The translations under genes and the position numbers were made by a program. A stretch of DNA of 64,000 nt from Aeriscardovia sp. (GTDB lineage: Bacteria; Actinomycetota; Actinomycetes; Actinomycetales; Bifidobacteriaceae): NCBI GenBank assembly GCA_017538895.1, contig JAFYHY010000029.1, positions 1 to 64,000 on the forward strand. Reading direction: 5' to 3'. The notes beneath the pieces were generated by a model. The model saw only the letters and a list, made by a program, of their open reading frames with translations. It ran no database searches and was not told where the DNA came from. Shown here one piece after another: positions 46,924-55,777 of the stretch. How positions within the stretch are numbered: position 1 is the stretch's first letter; each line of letters starts with the position of its first letter.

Positions 46924-48102
46924 TTAGTTTTGTACTGCTACATAGTTAGATGCATGACTGAGATAAGGTATATTCTCTGCTAACCATGGGTAACCCCAAT
47001 TAAACATGGCTAAAATAGCAATTATTAAAAGCAAGATTAGTAATACCCATCGAATCATCTCGACACCAGGCTGAATCTTCAGCAAGGCTGAGTATAACCC
47101 TGGTTCGGATTGTTTCTTTTTCTTACGTCGCTTTGTTTTTACATGACTAATGGATGTCTGACCCAAGGCATTTACATGACGACGATCAAAGGACGGCCAT
47201 CGCCATACCAATGCTGCTGCAAGAAAAATGACAATGTAAGCAGCAAGAATCCACCAAATCAGAGTTGATAATGGTGGAATATATTCACTCCATGCATTTG
47301 TATTTTCTGGGAAGCTTACAGTACCATTTGAATTCTGGGTCGCGAGTGCAGCTGGAATACCGTCCTTAACGTAGGCCCAATATTTGAAGGTAGCGTATGC
47401 TACCCAACGGTGTGTTGGAATGCCGTATCGTGGTGTGCATGTTGTTAAGGTGAGTAATCGTTCTGTTGGTTTTGCGCCTGGTTCATTGGGAACTGGAAGA
47501 ATAACTTCGGTGTCAGATGGTAAAACAATCTGTTTATTTTGATAGGAATAAACGTACCAATATTCATTAGTACGAATAATGATTTCATCACCTTTTTGTA
47601 GTTCAGCCACATCACCTAGTGGTGATCCGTATCCTTCACGGTGTCCTGCTATACCAACATTGCCGATGGCTCCGAACATTGGTGTTTGTGTATAATGTCC
47701 AACTCCGTGTCGGTTTAATTGTTCGAGTGTGGTGCCTTGGACGATTAGTCGTTTGTATTCATGGCTGAATCGTGGGATGTATAGTTCGCCGAGTACTTCA
47801 CCTGCATGACTTGGTTGCGGAAGAATTGGTGGATTTCCACTTTGTGGTTGAGCAATTTTATAGGATCCGGATTCTGTTTTTCCTGGAGTAACCCATGATG
47901 TAGAGGTAAATTGTTTATTCTGTTCTTGCTCTGAAACAACTCCAGTCCACCATAATTGCCAAATGATATAGAAGGCGCATAATACAGCTAGAGTTAGAAG
48001 AATCTCACCTAACACTCCGGCAATAATGCCGCTTTTAGAATAATGTTTGTGCGGCACTAGGCTCTGAGCTCGACCATCATCGCTCCTTTTATTTTGGACC
48101 AC
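46924..48102 (-). CDS. Class E sortase
   Basis: A 392-residue membrane transpeptidase: cytoplasmic N-terminus, TM at about 24-52, sortase domain with catalytic His154 (GIAGHREGYG), Cys222 (LTLTTCTP) and Arg232 (YGIPTHRW), then two further hydrophobic segments (about 279-305 and 350-370). Class E enzymes of high-GC Gram-positives attach proteins with LAxTG-like signals. No sortase substrate is next to it; the partial secreted protein at 1-370 is a possible but unproven one. Divergent from crgA. Confidence 0.88.
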   Translation of the reverse strand: MVQNKRSDDGRAQSLVPHKHYSKSGIIAGVLGEILLTLAVLCAFYIIWQLWWTGVVSEQEQNKQFTSTSWVTPGKTESGSYKIAQPQSGNPPILPQPSHAGEVLGELYIPRFSHEYKRLIVQGTTLEQLNRHGVGHYTQTPMFGAIGNVGIAGHREGYGSPLGDVAELQKGDEIIIRTNEYWYVYSYQNKQIVLPSDTEVILPVPNEPGAKPTERLLTLTTCTPRYGIPTHRWVAYATFKYWAYVKDGIPAALATQNSNGTVSFPENTNAWSEYIPPLSTLIWWILAAYIVIFLAAALVWRWPSFDRRHVNALGQTSISHVKTKRRKKKKQSEPGLYSALLKIQPGVEMIRWVLLILLLIIAILAMFNWGYPWLAENIPYLSHASNYVAVQN

Positions 48103-48243
48103 GCTGCCCTCCTATGCACTCTTAGAGATAACGTAATCGATTGTACTCAAAGGAGTCGCTTTTTTAATGGGTTGTTTTTCATATATAATTGGAAATTCGT
48201 ATGCTTTTGATTAACATTTTGTTATGTTTTGAGGGAGGGTCTC

Positions 48244-48681
48244 ATGACTCAAGATGACGATAAAGTCACTTCTGCGCTGCAATCAGACAGCAGTGAGATA
48301 ACGAGTGAACAATCTACCTCTTCTTCAGTAACAAACGGTACGTCAGCGGATGATCTTAATAATGCCTTTGATCTTGATAAAGTTGATGAACTTCTGAATA
48401 AAGATCCGAACTCTGAGGATTTGCCAAAAAGTCTTCAGCGTTTAATGAATCGTCAGCAGGATCAAACAAAGCGTGTTGAAAAAACAATTGCACAAGCTAA
48501 AACGAACCATCGTTGGTTTGTCCCTACATTTATTGTCCTGCTTGTTGTTGGTTTAGCATGGGTTGTGACTAATTACATTACTGCTGGCTCATATCCTATT
48601 CCAAAGATTGGTAATTGGAATCTTTTGATTGGATTTGCCATTATGCTTGTCGGCTTTATTATGACGATGTGGTGGAATTAA
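48244..48681 (+). CDS. crgA: Cell division protein CrgA
   Basis: A 145-residue protein: acidic Ser/Thr-rich N-terminus (about 1-75), then two TMs with the conserved short linker, RWFVPTFIVLLVVGLAWVVTNY and GNWNLLIGFAIMLVGFIMTMWW (key residues only). CrgA is an actinobacterial divisome membrane protein that interacts with FtsZ, FtsI and others. The ATG at 48244 has GGGAGGG about 5 nt upstream. The N-terminal extension is longer than in mycobacteria. It overlaps the convergent rhomboid gene by 4 bp. Confidence 0.9.
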   Translation: MTQDDDKVTSALQSDSSEITSEQSTSSSVTNGTSADDLNNAFDLDKVDELLNKDPNSEDLPKSLQRLMNRQQDQTKRVEKTIAQAKTNHRWFVPTFIVLLVVGLAWVVTNYITAGSYPIPKIGNWNLLIGFAIMLVGFIMTMWWN

Positions 48682-49421
48682 GCTAAATGACTCATTGGCA
48701 GAGCGAACTGATATCCCACAGCAAATAAACCATAGGTGAGAAGGATAAGCATTCCTACGTTCATGTTTATCCGATATATCTTTTGCTTTTTACGTGGTTG
48801 AAAAACGTATAAATTCTCGCATGCCATGAGAATGAAACCGATAATACATCCTCCAATATGTGATTGCCAGGCAATACCGCCGGCTAATAGTGGTTCTGCA
48901 AAAATAATAATTAATAAAATAATGAGTGATCGGATCTGGAACCCAAGTTTTCTATAGAGTACAAGAAGAGTTCCGCACAAACCTAATATGGCGCCTGACG
49001 CACCATATACTGATAGATAAATACCATTACTTCCAGCTGCGTATTTGCTCCATAGCATCATAGCAAAGTTACTGCCAATTCCTGATAAGAAATAGATGGC
49101 TAAATATTCAGCATGTCCAAGATATCGTTCAACAGTAGGCCCAATAAGCCATAACATCATCATGTTAAAAGTGAGATGCCAAATATTAGGAGCATGCAAG
49201 AATAATGATGTCACTGCAGTCCAAGGTTTTGTCACAAACAAGAAAGGTGTAAAAGCTCCGTTTGTGATAATAGTTGAGAAGAATGATGGAGCAATATAGT
49301 AACTGATCATTTCAAAAAGCCATATTGCAGTACAGGCAATGATAAGAAACCATGTTGCTACGGGCTTGTTCATACGCCATTGTTCACGAAGATAATTGAC
49401 ATAGTATTGATACTGTTTCAT
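48678..49421 (-). CDS. Rhomboid-family intramembrane serine protease
   Basis: A 247-residue, 6-7-TM protein. Landmarks are HLTFNMMMLWLIGP (the HxxxN segment), YGASGAILGL with the catalytic Ser near residue 147 and WQSHIGGCIIGF with the catalytic His near 187. It cleaves TM helices of unknown substrates. Placement next to crgA is common in actinobacteria. Converges on crgA with overlapping stops. Confidence 0.9.
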   Translation of the reverse strand: MKQYQYYVNYLREQWRMNKPVATWFLIIACTAIWLFEMISYYIAPSFFSTIITNGAFTPFLFVTKPWTAVTSLFLHAPNIWHLTFNMMMLWLIGPTVERYLGHAEYLAIYFLSGIGSNFAMMLWSKYAAGSNGIYLSVYGASGAILGLCGTLLVLYRKLGFQIRSLIILLIIIFAEPLLAGGIAWQSHIGGCIIGFILMACENLYVFQPRKKQKIYRINMNVGMLILLTYGLFAVGYQFALPMSHLA

Positions 49422-49567
49422 TATTCTTCCCTACTATCGTTAAATCTATAGGCATCACTGTAATATATCAATTAAAAGAGAAGAAAAATTTCGAGGAAAT
49501 CTTCCCAAAAACTCAGTAGAATCCGATAATATATGCCTAAGATATTGATTGAGAATAAGGAGTGATC

Positions 49568-49798
49568 ATGAAAAAGACATCAAAGTTTTGGAAAGTACTT
49601 TCTATCACCCTTGGCACTTTACTTGGCGGAGTAATTGCTTATTACATCTATAGGCAGCAAAACCCAAAGTACGATCCATGGGAGGAGCCATGGGAAAATA
49701 GTTCTTCCCCGATTGACCTTGGATTAGATAAAGATGAAAAACAATCATCTGATGATGATCAAGATGGTCAGTCCGGTAAGGAAACTCCTGAAGAGTGA
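49568..49798 (+). CDS. Small single-pass membrane protein, unknown function
   Basis: A 76-residue protein with a basic N-terminus, TM at about 8-28 (VLSITLGTLLGGVIAYYIY), a YDPWEEPWE motif and an acidic Ser/Asp-rich tail. The DPWxxPW motif just after a single TM recurs in short actinobacterial membrane proteins, though I cannot assign a name. AAGGAG lies 6 nt before the ATG at 49568. It is followed by a terminator. Confidence 0.75.
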   Translation: MKKTSKFWKVLSITLGTLLGGVIAYYIYRQQNPKYDPWEEPWENSSSPIDLGLDKDEKQSSDDDQDGQSGKETPEE

Positions 49799-49819
49799 TA
49801 TATTTTAATTTAAGTAAAT

Positions 49820-49868
49820 AACGATGTGAGGGTTCTCGTTTAGCGATGAATTTTCACATCGTTTTTTG
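49820..49868 (+). terminator. Rho-independent terminator
   Basis: 10-bp stem (AACGATGTGA, 49820-49829 with 49854-49863) directly followed by TTTTT. Confidence 0.8.
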
Positions 49869-49983
49869 TGTTTCTCTAGGGAGTTCTTTTTCTCCCTGCC
49901 GCTGTATCGAAGATAATAGAACTTATAGAAAATATTCCTAATAATCTCGGCATACTTCATGAGTTAGGTAAAAGAAGGTCATA

Positions 49984-52290
49984 ATGGAAGATAAACAACA
50001 TTCCAGGCTAAGCGTGTGTTTAAATTGCGGTAGAGAAAATCCTGTGGATGCAAAATTCTGTTCAATCTGCGGTTGGCCTCTTTTAGCAGACAATAATAAT
50101 ACACATGAAGAGCCGGATCTTGATAATGCTCTTCCACCATTACCACCACAAACTCTTGTAGATTCATCCCTTGAAACACAACCAATTAATATTGAACATC
50201 TTTCAGTAATTCGACCTCATCGTGATAGTAATGAAGAAGGCCTTCGCACACAAGAAACCACCATTTATACCGATGATAGTAATGCAGAAGATCCTTTTGT
50301 GAGCCACTCCCCATTTGATAGTTTTGTTGCAGAAAAAACTGAAGAAACAATACGTGTTCAACCAGCACCTCAACATTACTCACTGAATACTAATGATCAG
50401 GAAGAAACACTCACTGCATTTCCTCAAGTACAAAAAATAGTGTCAGCTGAGAGTAATCATGAATCTCAAGAAGTAAAAAATGATAGTATCAGCTTCGATA
50501 GCATGTTACTACCACAATTCACCACTGATCATTCTACTTCTACCAGTCCTGTAGATATGAAACAGGAAACAAATCCTGTGAAATCTCATGATCCACTTCA
50601 AGAGCCTATGCACAATACAGAAAGTTCTGTATTAGAAGCTATGCAAAATCCTGTGCAAGAGCCTCCTATAGTTAATTCTTCTTCCACTATCCTAAAGGAT
50701 AATGATACTAGTGCATCATCATCTGTAGAAGCTTCATCTATTGAATCAGTCTCAACTCCACCTTCTGAGCACGTATCTTCCTCGTTCTCTGACTCTTTCA
50801 GCACTCTTTTAAACCATCATTTTGATCTTTCACCTGATCTGACTATTCCTGATGTTTTAAGTATTAATACATTCCCAACCGTTGGTTCTCATTCAGAAGA
50901 CACCTCTATGCATGAGACTGCACCAGTAGCCTCTCAAAAACCCGATAATAGTAGTACACCAGAAGCAAAAACGTCTGTATCCCTATCAGATACGCCAATC
51001 ACTACTCAAAAGAAGATGACTGAGGAATCAGTATTAGCTTCTCATGTTGATACTGATAAAGTAGCATCAGATAAATTTGCAGATAACACAGTTGGTGAAT
51101 CAACAGAAATTATTTCTTACCTACAAAAGTCGTTTACGAATGATGATACTGCTACAGAACAAACTGAGATCATCCGCCCACTATTACTCGATGATGTTGA
51201 AACAAACATCCAACAAGCAGTAACTATCGCCCAAGCGTCTCATCATAATCACGCTAATGACGTATCATCATCTCAAGGAACGTCATCATCAGTTTCATTC
51301 GCTGATTCCAATACAGCTCCTGAAGACACTACGTCCTCATCTCCTTCTTCTGCTTATGAAAACACTCCTAACGTAGCTTTACCTGCCAAAGAAACAGCTA
51401 TTTTACCTCCACAACCAGCAGTACGTCATTCACATCATTCTGCTCGTAAGGCATCCTCACAAAAAACTCGGAATCCTCATCTTCAAGCAGCTCACGATTT
51501 CTTCCATTCTCCTGATACTACTGCTCGATCCACACGTAATGGGCAGAAAACAGCGTTAGCTGGCTCACTTACTGATAGTGCAAAGAACTTCTTCAGTGCA
51601 CCTGACACAGTGAATGCGGCTAAAGAAATTGCAGCCAAACGAACACCACATGAGAAGAGAAGAAATGCGATCATTTTGATCGTTGCAATTCTCATAGTTA
51701 TTGTTGCAAGCCTTTTCTTTGCTAAAGCTCAAGCACACAAATCTCATCAACAATATCAAGCGACTGTAGCCGCATCTACCTCACAAGCTTTCATATTGAA
51801 TCCAAACAATACACTGAACGAATCATTAGTATCAGAGAATCAAACAACCTATGCTAATAAGGATTATGGTTTCAGTTTTGCTATACCACAAAGCTTTACT
51901 CAAGTTTCTCCAACCATAGCTCATGCTACTAATACTGCTATTAATGCTGATGGTTCTAATGGCGTGCTTTATGCTGCGCCTGACAAAGCAATGCAAGTAG
52001 AAGCATGGTCACAACTGAATACAACGAATCAAACAGCTGCAACCTTATGTTCACAAGAGCAGCCGTCTGCTCAGCAATCAAAAAGCTACATTTATCAGCA
52101 AGGTATTCAATGCGTCGTCAGTTATAAGAAAGATGGTTTCATCTACTATAACGATGCATATATTAATCCTGGTACTAATGGGCGTGAGTATTTCTTAAAT
52201 ATTAAATATCTTGCCAGCAGCAATAATGTTGGCGGTAAACTAATTGATACAATTGTTGGCTCTTATCAGCCAGGTCCTGCACAGAATTAA
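49984..52290 (+). CDS. Zinc-ribbon, disordered, single-TM protein of unknown function
   Basis: A 768-residue protein with AGAAGGT before the ATG. Residues 11-30 form a zinc ribbon (CLNCGRENPVDAKFCSICG). Residues 35 to about 555 are a low-complexity Ser/Thr/Glu/Asp-rich stretch. A TM at about 560-582 (RNAIILIVAILIVIVASLFF) follows, then a Ser/Thr linker and an external domain of about 145 residues (YANKDYGFSFAIPQSF, two Cys that could pair). The topology is cytoplasmic head, outside tail. Function is unknown; phosphorylation of the long tail by PknA/PknB is a possibility. Next to the FemAB-type gene. Confidence 0.8.
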   Translation: MEDKQHSRLSVCLNCGRENPVDAKFCSICGWPLLADNNNTHEEPDLDNALPPLPPQTLVDSSLETQPINIEHLSVIRPHRDSNEEGLRTQETTIYTDDSNAEDPFVSHSPFDSFVAEKTEETIRVQPAPQHYSLNTNDQEETLTAFPQVQKIVSAESNHESQEVKNDSISFDSMLLPQFTTDHSTSTSPVDMKQETNPVKSHDPLQEPMHNTESSVLEAMQNPVQEPPIVNSSSTILKDNDTSASSSVEASSIESVSTPPSEHVSSSFSDSFSTLLNHHFDLSPDLTIPDVLSINTFPTVGSHSEDTSMHETAPVASQKPDNSSTPEAKTSVSLSDTPITTQKKMTEESVLASHVDTDKVASDKFADNTVGESTEIISYLQKSFTNDDTATEQTEIIRPLLLDDVETNIQQAVTIAQASHHNHANDVSSSQGTSSSVSFADSNTAPEDTTSSSPSSAYENTPNVALPAKETAILPPQPAVRHSHHSARKASSQKTRNPHLQAAHDFFHSPDTTARSTRNGQKTALAGSLTDSAKNFFSAPDTVNAAKEIAAKRTPHEKRRNAIILIVAILIVIVASLFFAKAQAHKSHQQYQATVAASTSQAFILNPNNTLNESLVSENQTTYANKDYGFSFAIPQSFTQVSPTIAHATNTAINADGSNGVLYAAPDKAMQVEAWSQLNTTNQTAATLCSQEQPSAQQSKSYIYQQGIQCVVSYKKDGFIYYNDAYINPGTNGREYFLNIKYLASSNNVGGKLIDTIVGSYQPGPAQN

Positions 52291-52363
52291 AATGCAGCAA
52301 GACAATACCCCCAATCGGATCATGTAATGTTTTTTATTAATAAGTGATCCAGGAAAGGAAATA

Positions 52364-53368
52364 ATGATTAGCATTCATGAGACTAATCGAGCCGCGTTTG
52401 ATGTTGCGGCAAAGCAATTAGGACTCACTCTTCCAATTGAACAAACGGCAGAATGGGTTCAATATCAGGCTGGTATCGATGGTCGTTCTCCATGGCGAGA
52501 AGATGAGGGAGGATGTTTCCTAATTCAACGCGATGGCGAAACAATTGCTTTCATTACATTTATTGATTTTGAAACTCATAAGTATCATTACCTTCGTTCC
52601 GCACATGGTCCAGTATGGGTGCATCAGCCAACACGGCAAGAGGAATCTGAAGTCATTGATGCATTATCAGATTTTGTTAAAAAAGCTGATAAGCATATTG
52701 TTTTCCTTCGTATGAGTTTATGGAATGACCTTGAGCAAAGTACAAAAACTTTGTCAATCGTTCCTTATGATCAAACTGTTGTTATTGATGTTACTGGCGG
52801 TGATGATGCTATTTTGACTCGTATGAAGAGTCGTGGACGTCGTGACGTCCGTAAAGCATTACGCGAATGTCTAGCAATCTGTGGTGATGAAACCAATAAG
52901 GCGATTCGTTCCTTTGCTGATTATTACAATGTCATGGTTGAAACGGGAAATCGTGATGGTTTCACCCCTGCTCCACTGAGTGATTATGAGGATATGATTC
53001 GTGCATTAGCTCCAGATCATGTTCGTGTTTTCGCTGCCCGTGTTGATGGTGTTGTGAGCGCATGGTCAATCGTGACGATTAATGATGATCATGCTGTTCG
53101 TTATTATGCAGCAATGCGTTCAGATGCTATGCGTATGCATATTACTGACAAATTGCTTTACGCTGAGTGCTGTGAGTTAGGTCGCCATGGAATCACCGCT
53201 TATGATCTTATGGGTATCGGTGATGACTTCGCACCAAGTCTTAAGGGTTTGAATGAATTCAAGACCAAGTTTACCCCAGAAATTACTCATGTAGCGCCAG
53301 ATCGTGATGTACCGCTTCATAAAGTTTTCTACACAACATTAGCTGCGGCTAAGAAATTAAAGAAGTAA
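52364..53368 (+). CDS. FemAB-family peptidoglycan-bridge aminoacyltransferase
   Basis: A 334-residue protein of two GNAT-like halves. FemABX-type features are QTAEWVQYQAG near the N-terminus, SRGRRDVRKALRE before the second domain, and the C-terminal YDLMGIGDDFAPSLKGLNEFKTKF (key residues), close to the family's G-D-----GL--FK--F. These enzymes add amino acids from tRNA to the stem-peptide Lys or Orn of lipid II. It lacks the long coiled-coil arm of staphylococcal FemA. GGAAAGGAAA precedes the ATG. Followed by a 22-bp perfect hairpin. Confidence 0.88.
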   Translation: MISIHETNRAAFDVAAKQLGLTLPIEQTAEWVQYQAGIDGRSPWREDEGGCFLIQRDGETIAFITFIDFETHKYHYLRSAHGPVWVHQPTRQEESEVIDALSDFVKKADKHIVFLRMSLWNDLEQSTKTLSIVPYDQTVVIDVTGGDDAILTRMKSRGRRDVRKALRECLAICGDETNKAIRSFADYYNVMVETGNRDGFTPAPLSDYEDMIRALAPDHVRVFAARVDGVVSAWSIVTINDDHAVRYYAAMRSDAMRMHITDKLLYAECCELGRHGITAYDLMGIGDDFAPSLKGLNEFKTKFTPEITHVAPDRDVPLHKVFYTTLAAAKKLKK

Positions 53369-53380
53369 GTGACAAAGTAA

Positions 53381-53427
53381 ATAGATAATGGGGGAAGAAA
53401 TAGTCTATTTCTTCCCCCATTATCTAT
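53381..53427. terminator. 22-bp perfect bidirectional hairpin
   Basis: Arms 53381-53402 and 53406-53427 with a 3-nt loop and a G5/C5 core, between the FemAB-type gene and the convergent HD pseudogene. Confidence 0.88.
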
Positions 53428-53441
53428 ACCTGAACAAATGA

Positions 53442-54029
53442 TTATTTTTTATCACCATCTAATCCACAGGCATGCGCATTGAGTTGCAGACCTTTAATAC
53501 ATCTTTCAATTGCTTCATCAAGAGTAATACCCATGAGAGTGCAACCATCAAGAATATGGTTACGATCAATTTTTGTTGCGAATTTCTCATTCTTAAACTT
53601 TTTCTCAATTGATGGTACTGTCGCATCTTATACAGAATGAGAAGGATACAGGAGACATACAGCATTAATTAAACCAGTTAATTCATCAACTGTGTAGAGA
53701 GTTTTTTCTAATAGTGATTGTGGTTCTTCACCAGTGAGAGATGGTTCGTGGCATTGCATCGCGTGAATCTATAAAGGGTCTATATGTTCTTCTTCCATAA
53801 TTTTCTTTGCCATAATGTAATGCTGGTCTGGATACATTTCATAATCAAGATCATGGAGCATTCCTACCACACCTCATACTTCAGGATCTTCATGATAGAC
53901 GGTAGCGAAGTATGCCATTGCTGATTGAACTTGACGAGCATGATATCGGAGTGCATCACCTTGTATATAACGAGTTAGTAAATGCCAAGCATCATCGTAC
54001 GATACTTTAATAAAGGGTGCTTCTATCAT
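53442..54029 (-). pseudogene. HD-domain phosphohydrolase-like gene with three in-frame stops
   Basis: Reading leftward from the ATG at 54029 (MIEAPFIKVSYDD), one frame runs 196 codons to a TAA at 53444 and gives an HD-superfamily protein: RYHARQVQSAMAYFA, GVVGMLHDLDYE, IHAMQCHEPS, ELTGLINAVCLLYPS. It is interrupted at 53874-53876 (TGA before GVVGMLHD), 53769-53771 (TAG before IHAM) and 53628-53630 (TAA before DATVPSIEKK). All three stops are in the same frame and no frameshift is needed. The family is a common small HD hydrolase of unknown substrate. Ribosome site weak (GAAG). It reads from near tRNA-Gly. Confidence 0.8.
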
Positions 54030-54079
54030 ATTCTCATGCTTCTTTGCATGAATATAAAAGAAAATGGATTCATCGCGAG

Positions 54080-54150
54080 AGCGGGCGACGAGAGTCGAAC
54101 TCGCCTCTAGAGCTTGGGAAGCTCTCATTCTACCGATGAACTACGCCCGC
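54080..54150 (-). tRNA. glyU: tRNA-Gly (anticodon CCC)
   Basis: The minus strand folds as a cloverleaf: acceptor GCGGGCG paired with CGCCCGC, D arm with GTTCATCGGTAGAA, anticodon stem AGAGC/GCTCT with loop TTCCCAA (anticodon CCC, reads GGG), and a T arm with GAGTTCGACTC. The discriminator is U. No CCA is encoded. Closest in form to E. coli glyU. Confidence 0.93.
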
Positions 54151-54210
54151 AGTTTCTATCGCTATGTTTAGGGAATCATGCATCTTTAGCATAGCACGAT
54201 TTTATTAAAA

Positions 54211-54248
54211 GAAAAGAAACTTGTTTCACGTGAAACAAGTTTCTTTTC
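54211..54248. promoter_or_regulatory. parS: parS centromere site within a 38-bp palindrome
   Basis: TGTTTCACGTGAAACA (54222-54237) is the perfect 16-bp ParB-binding consensus. The symmetry extends to 19-nt arms (54211-54229, 54230-54248), so it also forms a hairpin at the end of the leftward FprA-like gene, whose stop is 6 bp away, and could terminate it. parS sites cluster near oriC. Confidence 0.92.
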
Positions 54249-54254
54249 ACTGAT

Positions 54255-55691
54255 TTATTTACTTAAGCGACGCATGAGATCAGCATCAGTTACTTTAATG
54301 TGTGATCGTCCTGGAACATCTGTGCGAGAACGTTCATACGCGTCTAATTTCTTCCATCCATCAAAATCGGTGTACTGGATTCCCTTATTATGGAGAAAAT
54401 TCTGAATATCTTCCTCGGTTGACTCGCTAGCAGATCGTCCTTGTTGAGGATCTTTTTTACAGTCTTCGATGACATGTGTAATGGTTTCTAATGCGTCTGA
54501 CTTGGTTGATCCAATTAAGCCAACAGGACCACGCTTAGCCCAACCTGTAACATACACATTCTGGAGTTCTGTGCGCCCTTCATTATTTTGTAAGGTTAGA
54601 TGTTCATCATCATATGGAATGTCAGCTACATGAGCAGGCTGATATCCAATAGCAGAATATACTGCTTGAACTTCATACGTTGTATGTTGGTCGGTGAGTG
54701 TCATCTTGCCATCAGGTGTTACGTGCGTATGGTTCACTGTAATAGATTGAACGCTATTATTGCGTTCATTGATTTCTTGTGGGCTGCTGTAGAAATGGAA
54801 CCAATATCGGCGTGTTGCCTCGTTGCCGTCTTTGTCAACATCATGACCTGCTACACGACTATTTTCCGTCATCTCTTGCGCCATTTTACGAATGATTTCT
54901 AATTCGTCTAGCATTTGACGAGCTAATTTATCATTGCTTAATTGCTGTCGTGTAGCCTCATCAATTTGTTCAAAATCATTATCTGATACCATCAGTCGAA
55001 CACCACGAAGATTTTCTAACTCACGTAGTTCTTGAACAGAGAATTTTGCTTGTGCAGGACCACGTCTAACAAATAAATGTAAATCAGTAAGCTGATTATG
55101 CTGTAGCTTTTGGAGAACCTCTTGTGGAATATCGGTGTTCATCAGATCCTCAGGATTTTTTATAAGCATACGAGAAATATCCATTGCAACATTTCCACCC
55201 CCAATAACTGCGACAGATGATGCAGTTAATTGAGGGGTAGATGCTTGAGGATAACCGTCATACCATGCAACAAATTGTGCTGCACCAGTTACTTGAGGTA
55301 ACTGTGATCCTGGTATTCTCAAAGGATTATCATTAATAGCACCGGTTGCAAAGATGATGATGTCATAGAAACGACGTATATCTTCTAGAGTGATATTCAC
55401 TCCAAAATTAACGTTGCAGAAAAGATGTATTTGAGGATTAGCAATTGTTTTTTCTAATGCTCCAATAATCCATTTAATAGCAGGATGGTCAGGAGCAACA
55501 CCATAACGAACTAGTCCAAATGGTGCTGGTAATTTTTCAAAGATGTCAATTGAGGCTTCGATACCAATCTGTGAGTCATCGCTTTCTTCTGCTAATTTTC
55601 TGAGAAGAATATCTGATGCGTATACGCCGGCTGGACCGGCACCAATAACAGCAACCCTTAGCGGTCGCATTGTTGTATCACTTTTTCCCAT
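54255..55691 (-). CDS. fprA: Ferredoxin/flavodoxin-NADP+ reductase, FprA-like
   Basis: A 478-residue FAD protein of the adrenodoxin-reductase type: FAD motif VIGAGPAGVYAS, FEKLPAPFGLVRYGVAPDHP, NADP motif VIGGGNVAMDISRML and VYVTGWAKRGPVGLIGSTKSD near the end. It transfers electrons between NADPH and ferredoxin. No ribosome site is obvious before MGKSDTT at 55691. It shares its intergenic DNA with the htrA terminator and ends at the parS palindrome. Confidence 0.92.
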   Translation of the reverse strand: MGKSDTTMRPLRVAVIGAGPAGVYASDILLRKLAEESDDSQIGIEASIDIFEKLPAPFGLVRYGVAPDHPAIKWIIGALEKTIANPQIHLFCNVNFGVNITLEDIRRFYDIIIFATGAINDNPLRIPGSQLPQVTGAAQFVAWYDGYPQASTPQLTASSVAVIGGGNVAMDISRMLIKNPEDLMNTDIPQEVLQKLQHNQLTDLHLFVRRGPAQAKFSVQELRELENLRGVRLMVSDNDFEQIDEATRQQLSNDKLARQMLDELEIIRKMAQEMTENSRVAGHDVDKDGNEATRRYWFHFYSSPQEINERNNSVQSITVNHTHVTPDGKMTLTDQHTTYEVQAVYSAIGYQPAHVADIPYDDEHLTLQNNEGRTELQNVYVTGWAKRGPVGLIGSTKSDALETITHVIEDCKKDPQQGRSASESTEEDIQNFLHNKGIQYTDFDGWKKLDAYERSRTDVPGRSHIKVTDADLMRRLSK

Positions 55692-55719
55692 ATGTTTAGG
55701 GTATCGAATTCATGAGATG

Positions 55720-55755
55720 AAAAATGGCTCACTGTAATTTCAGTGAGCCATTTTT
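55720..55755 (-). terminator. 15-bp perfect hairpin after htrA
   Basis: Arms 55720-55734 and 55741-55755 (AAAATGGCTCACTG core) with a T-run at either end; it lies 22 bp past the htrA stop and just upstream of fprA. Confidence 0.85.
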
Positions 55756-55777
55756 TAATTTGGAATTTTCTGGTGCA

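Noticed and set aside
53459-53665. 68-residue open frame on the minus strand
   Set aside because: It is an alternative frame of the HD pseudogene; the frame with HD-family sequence is the real one.
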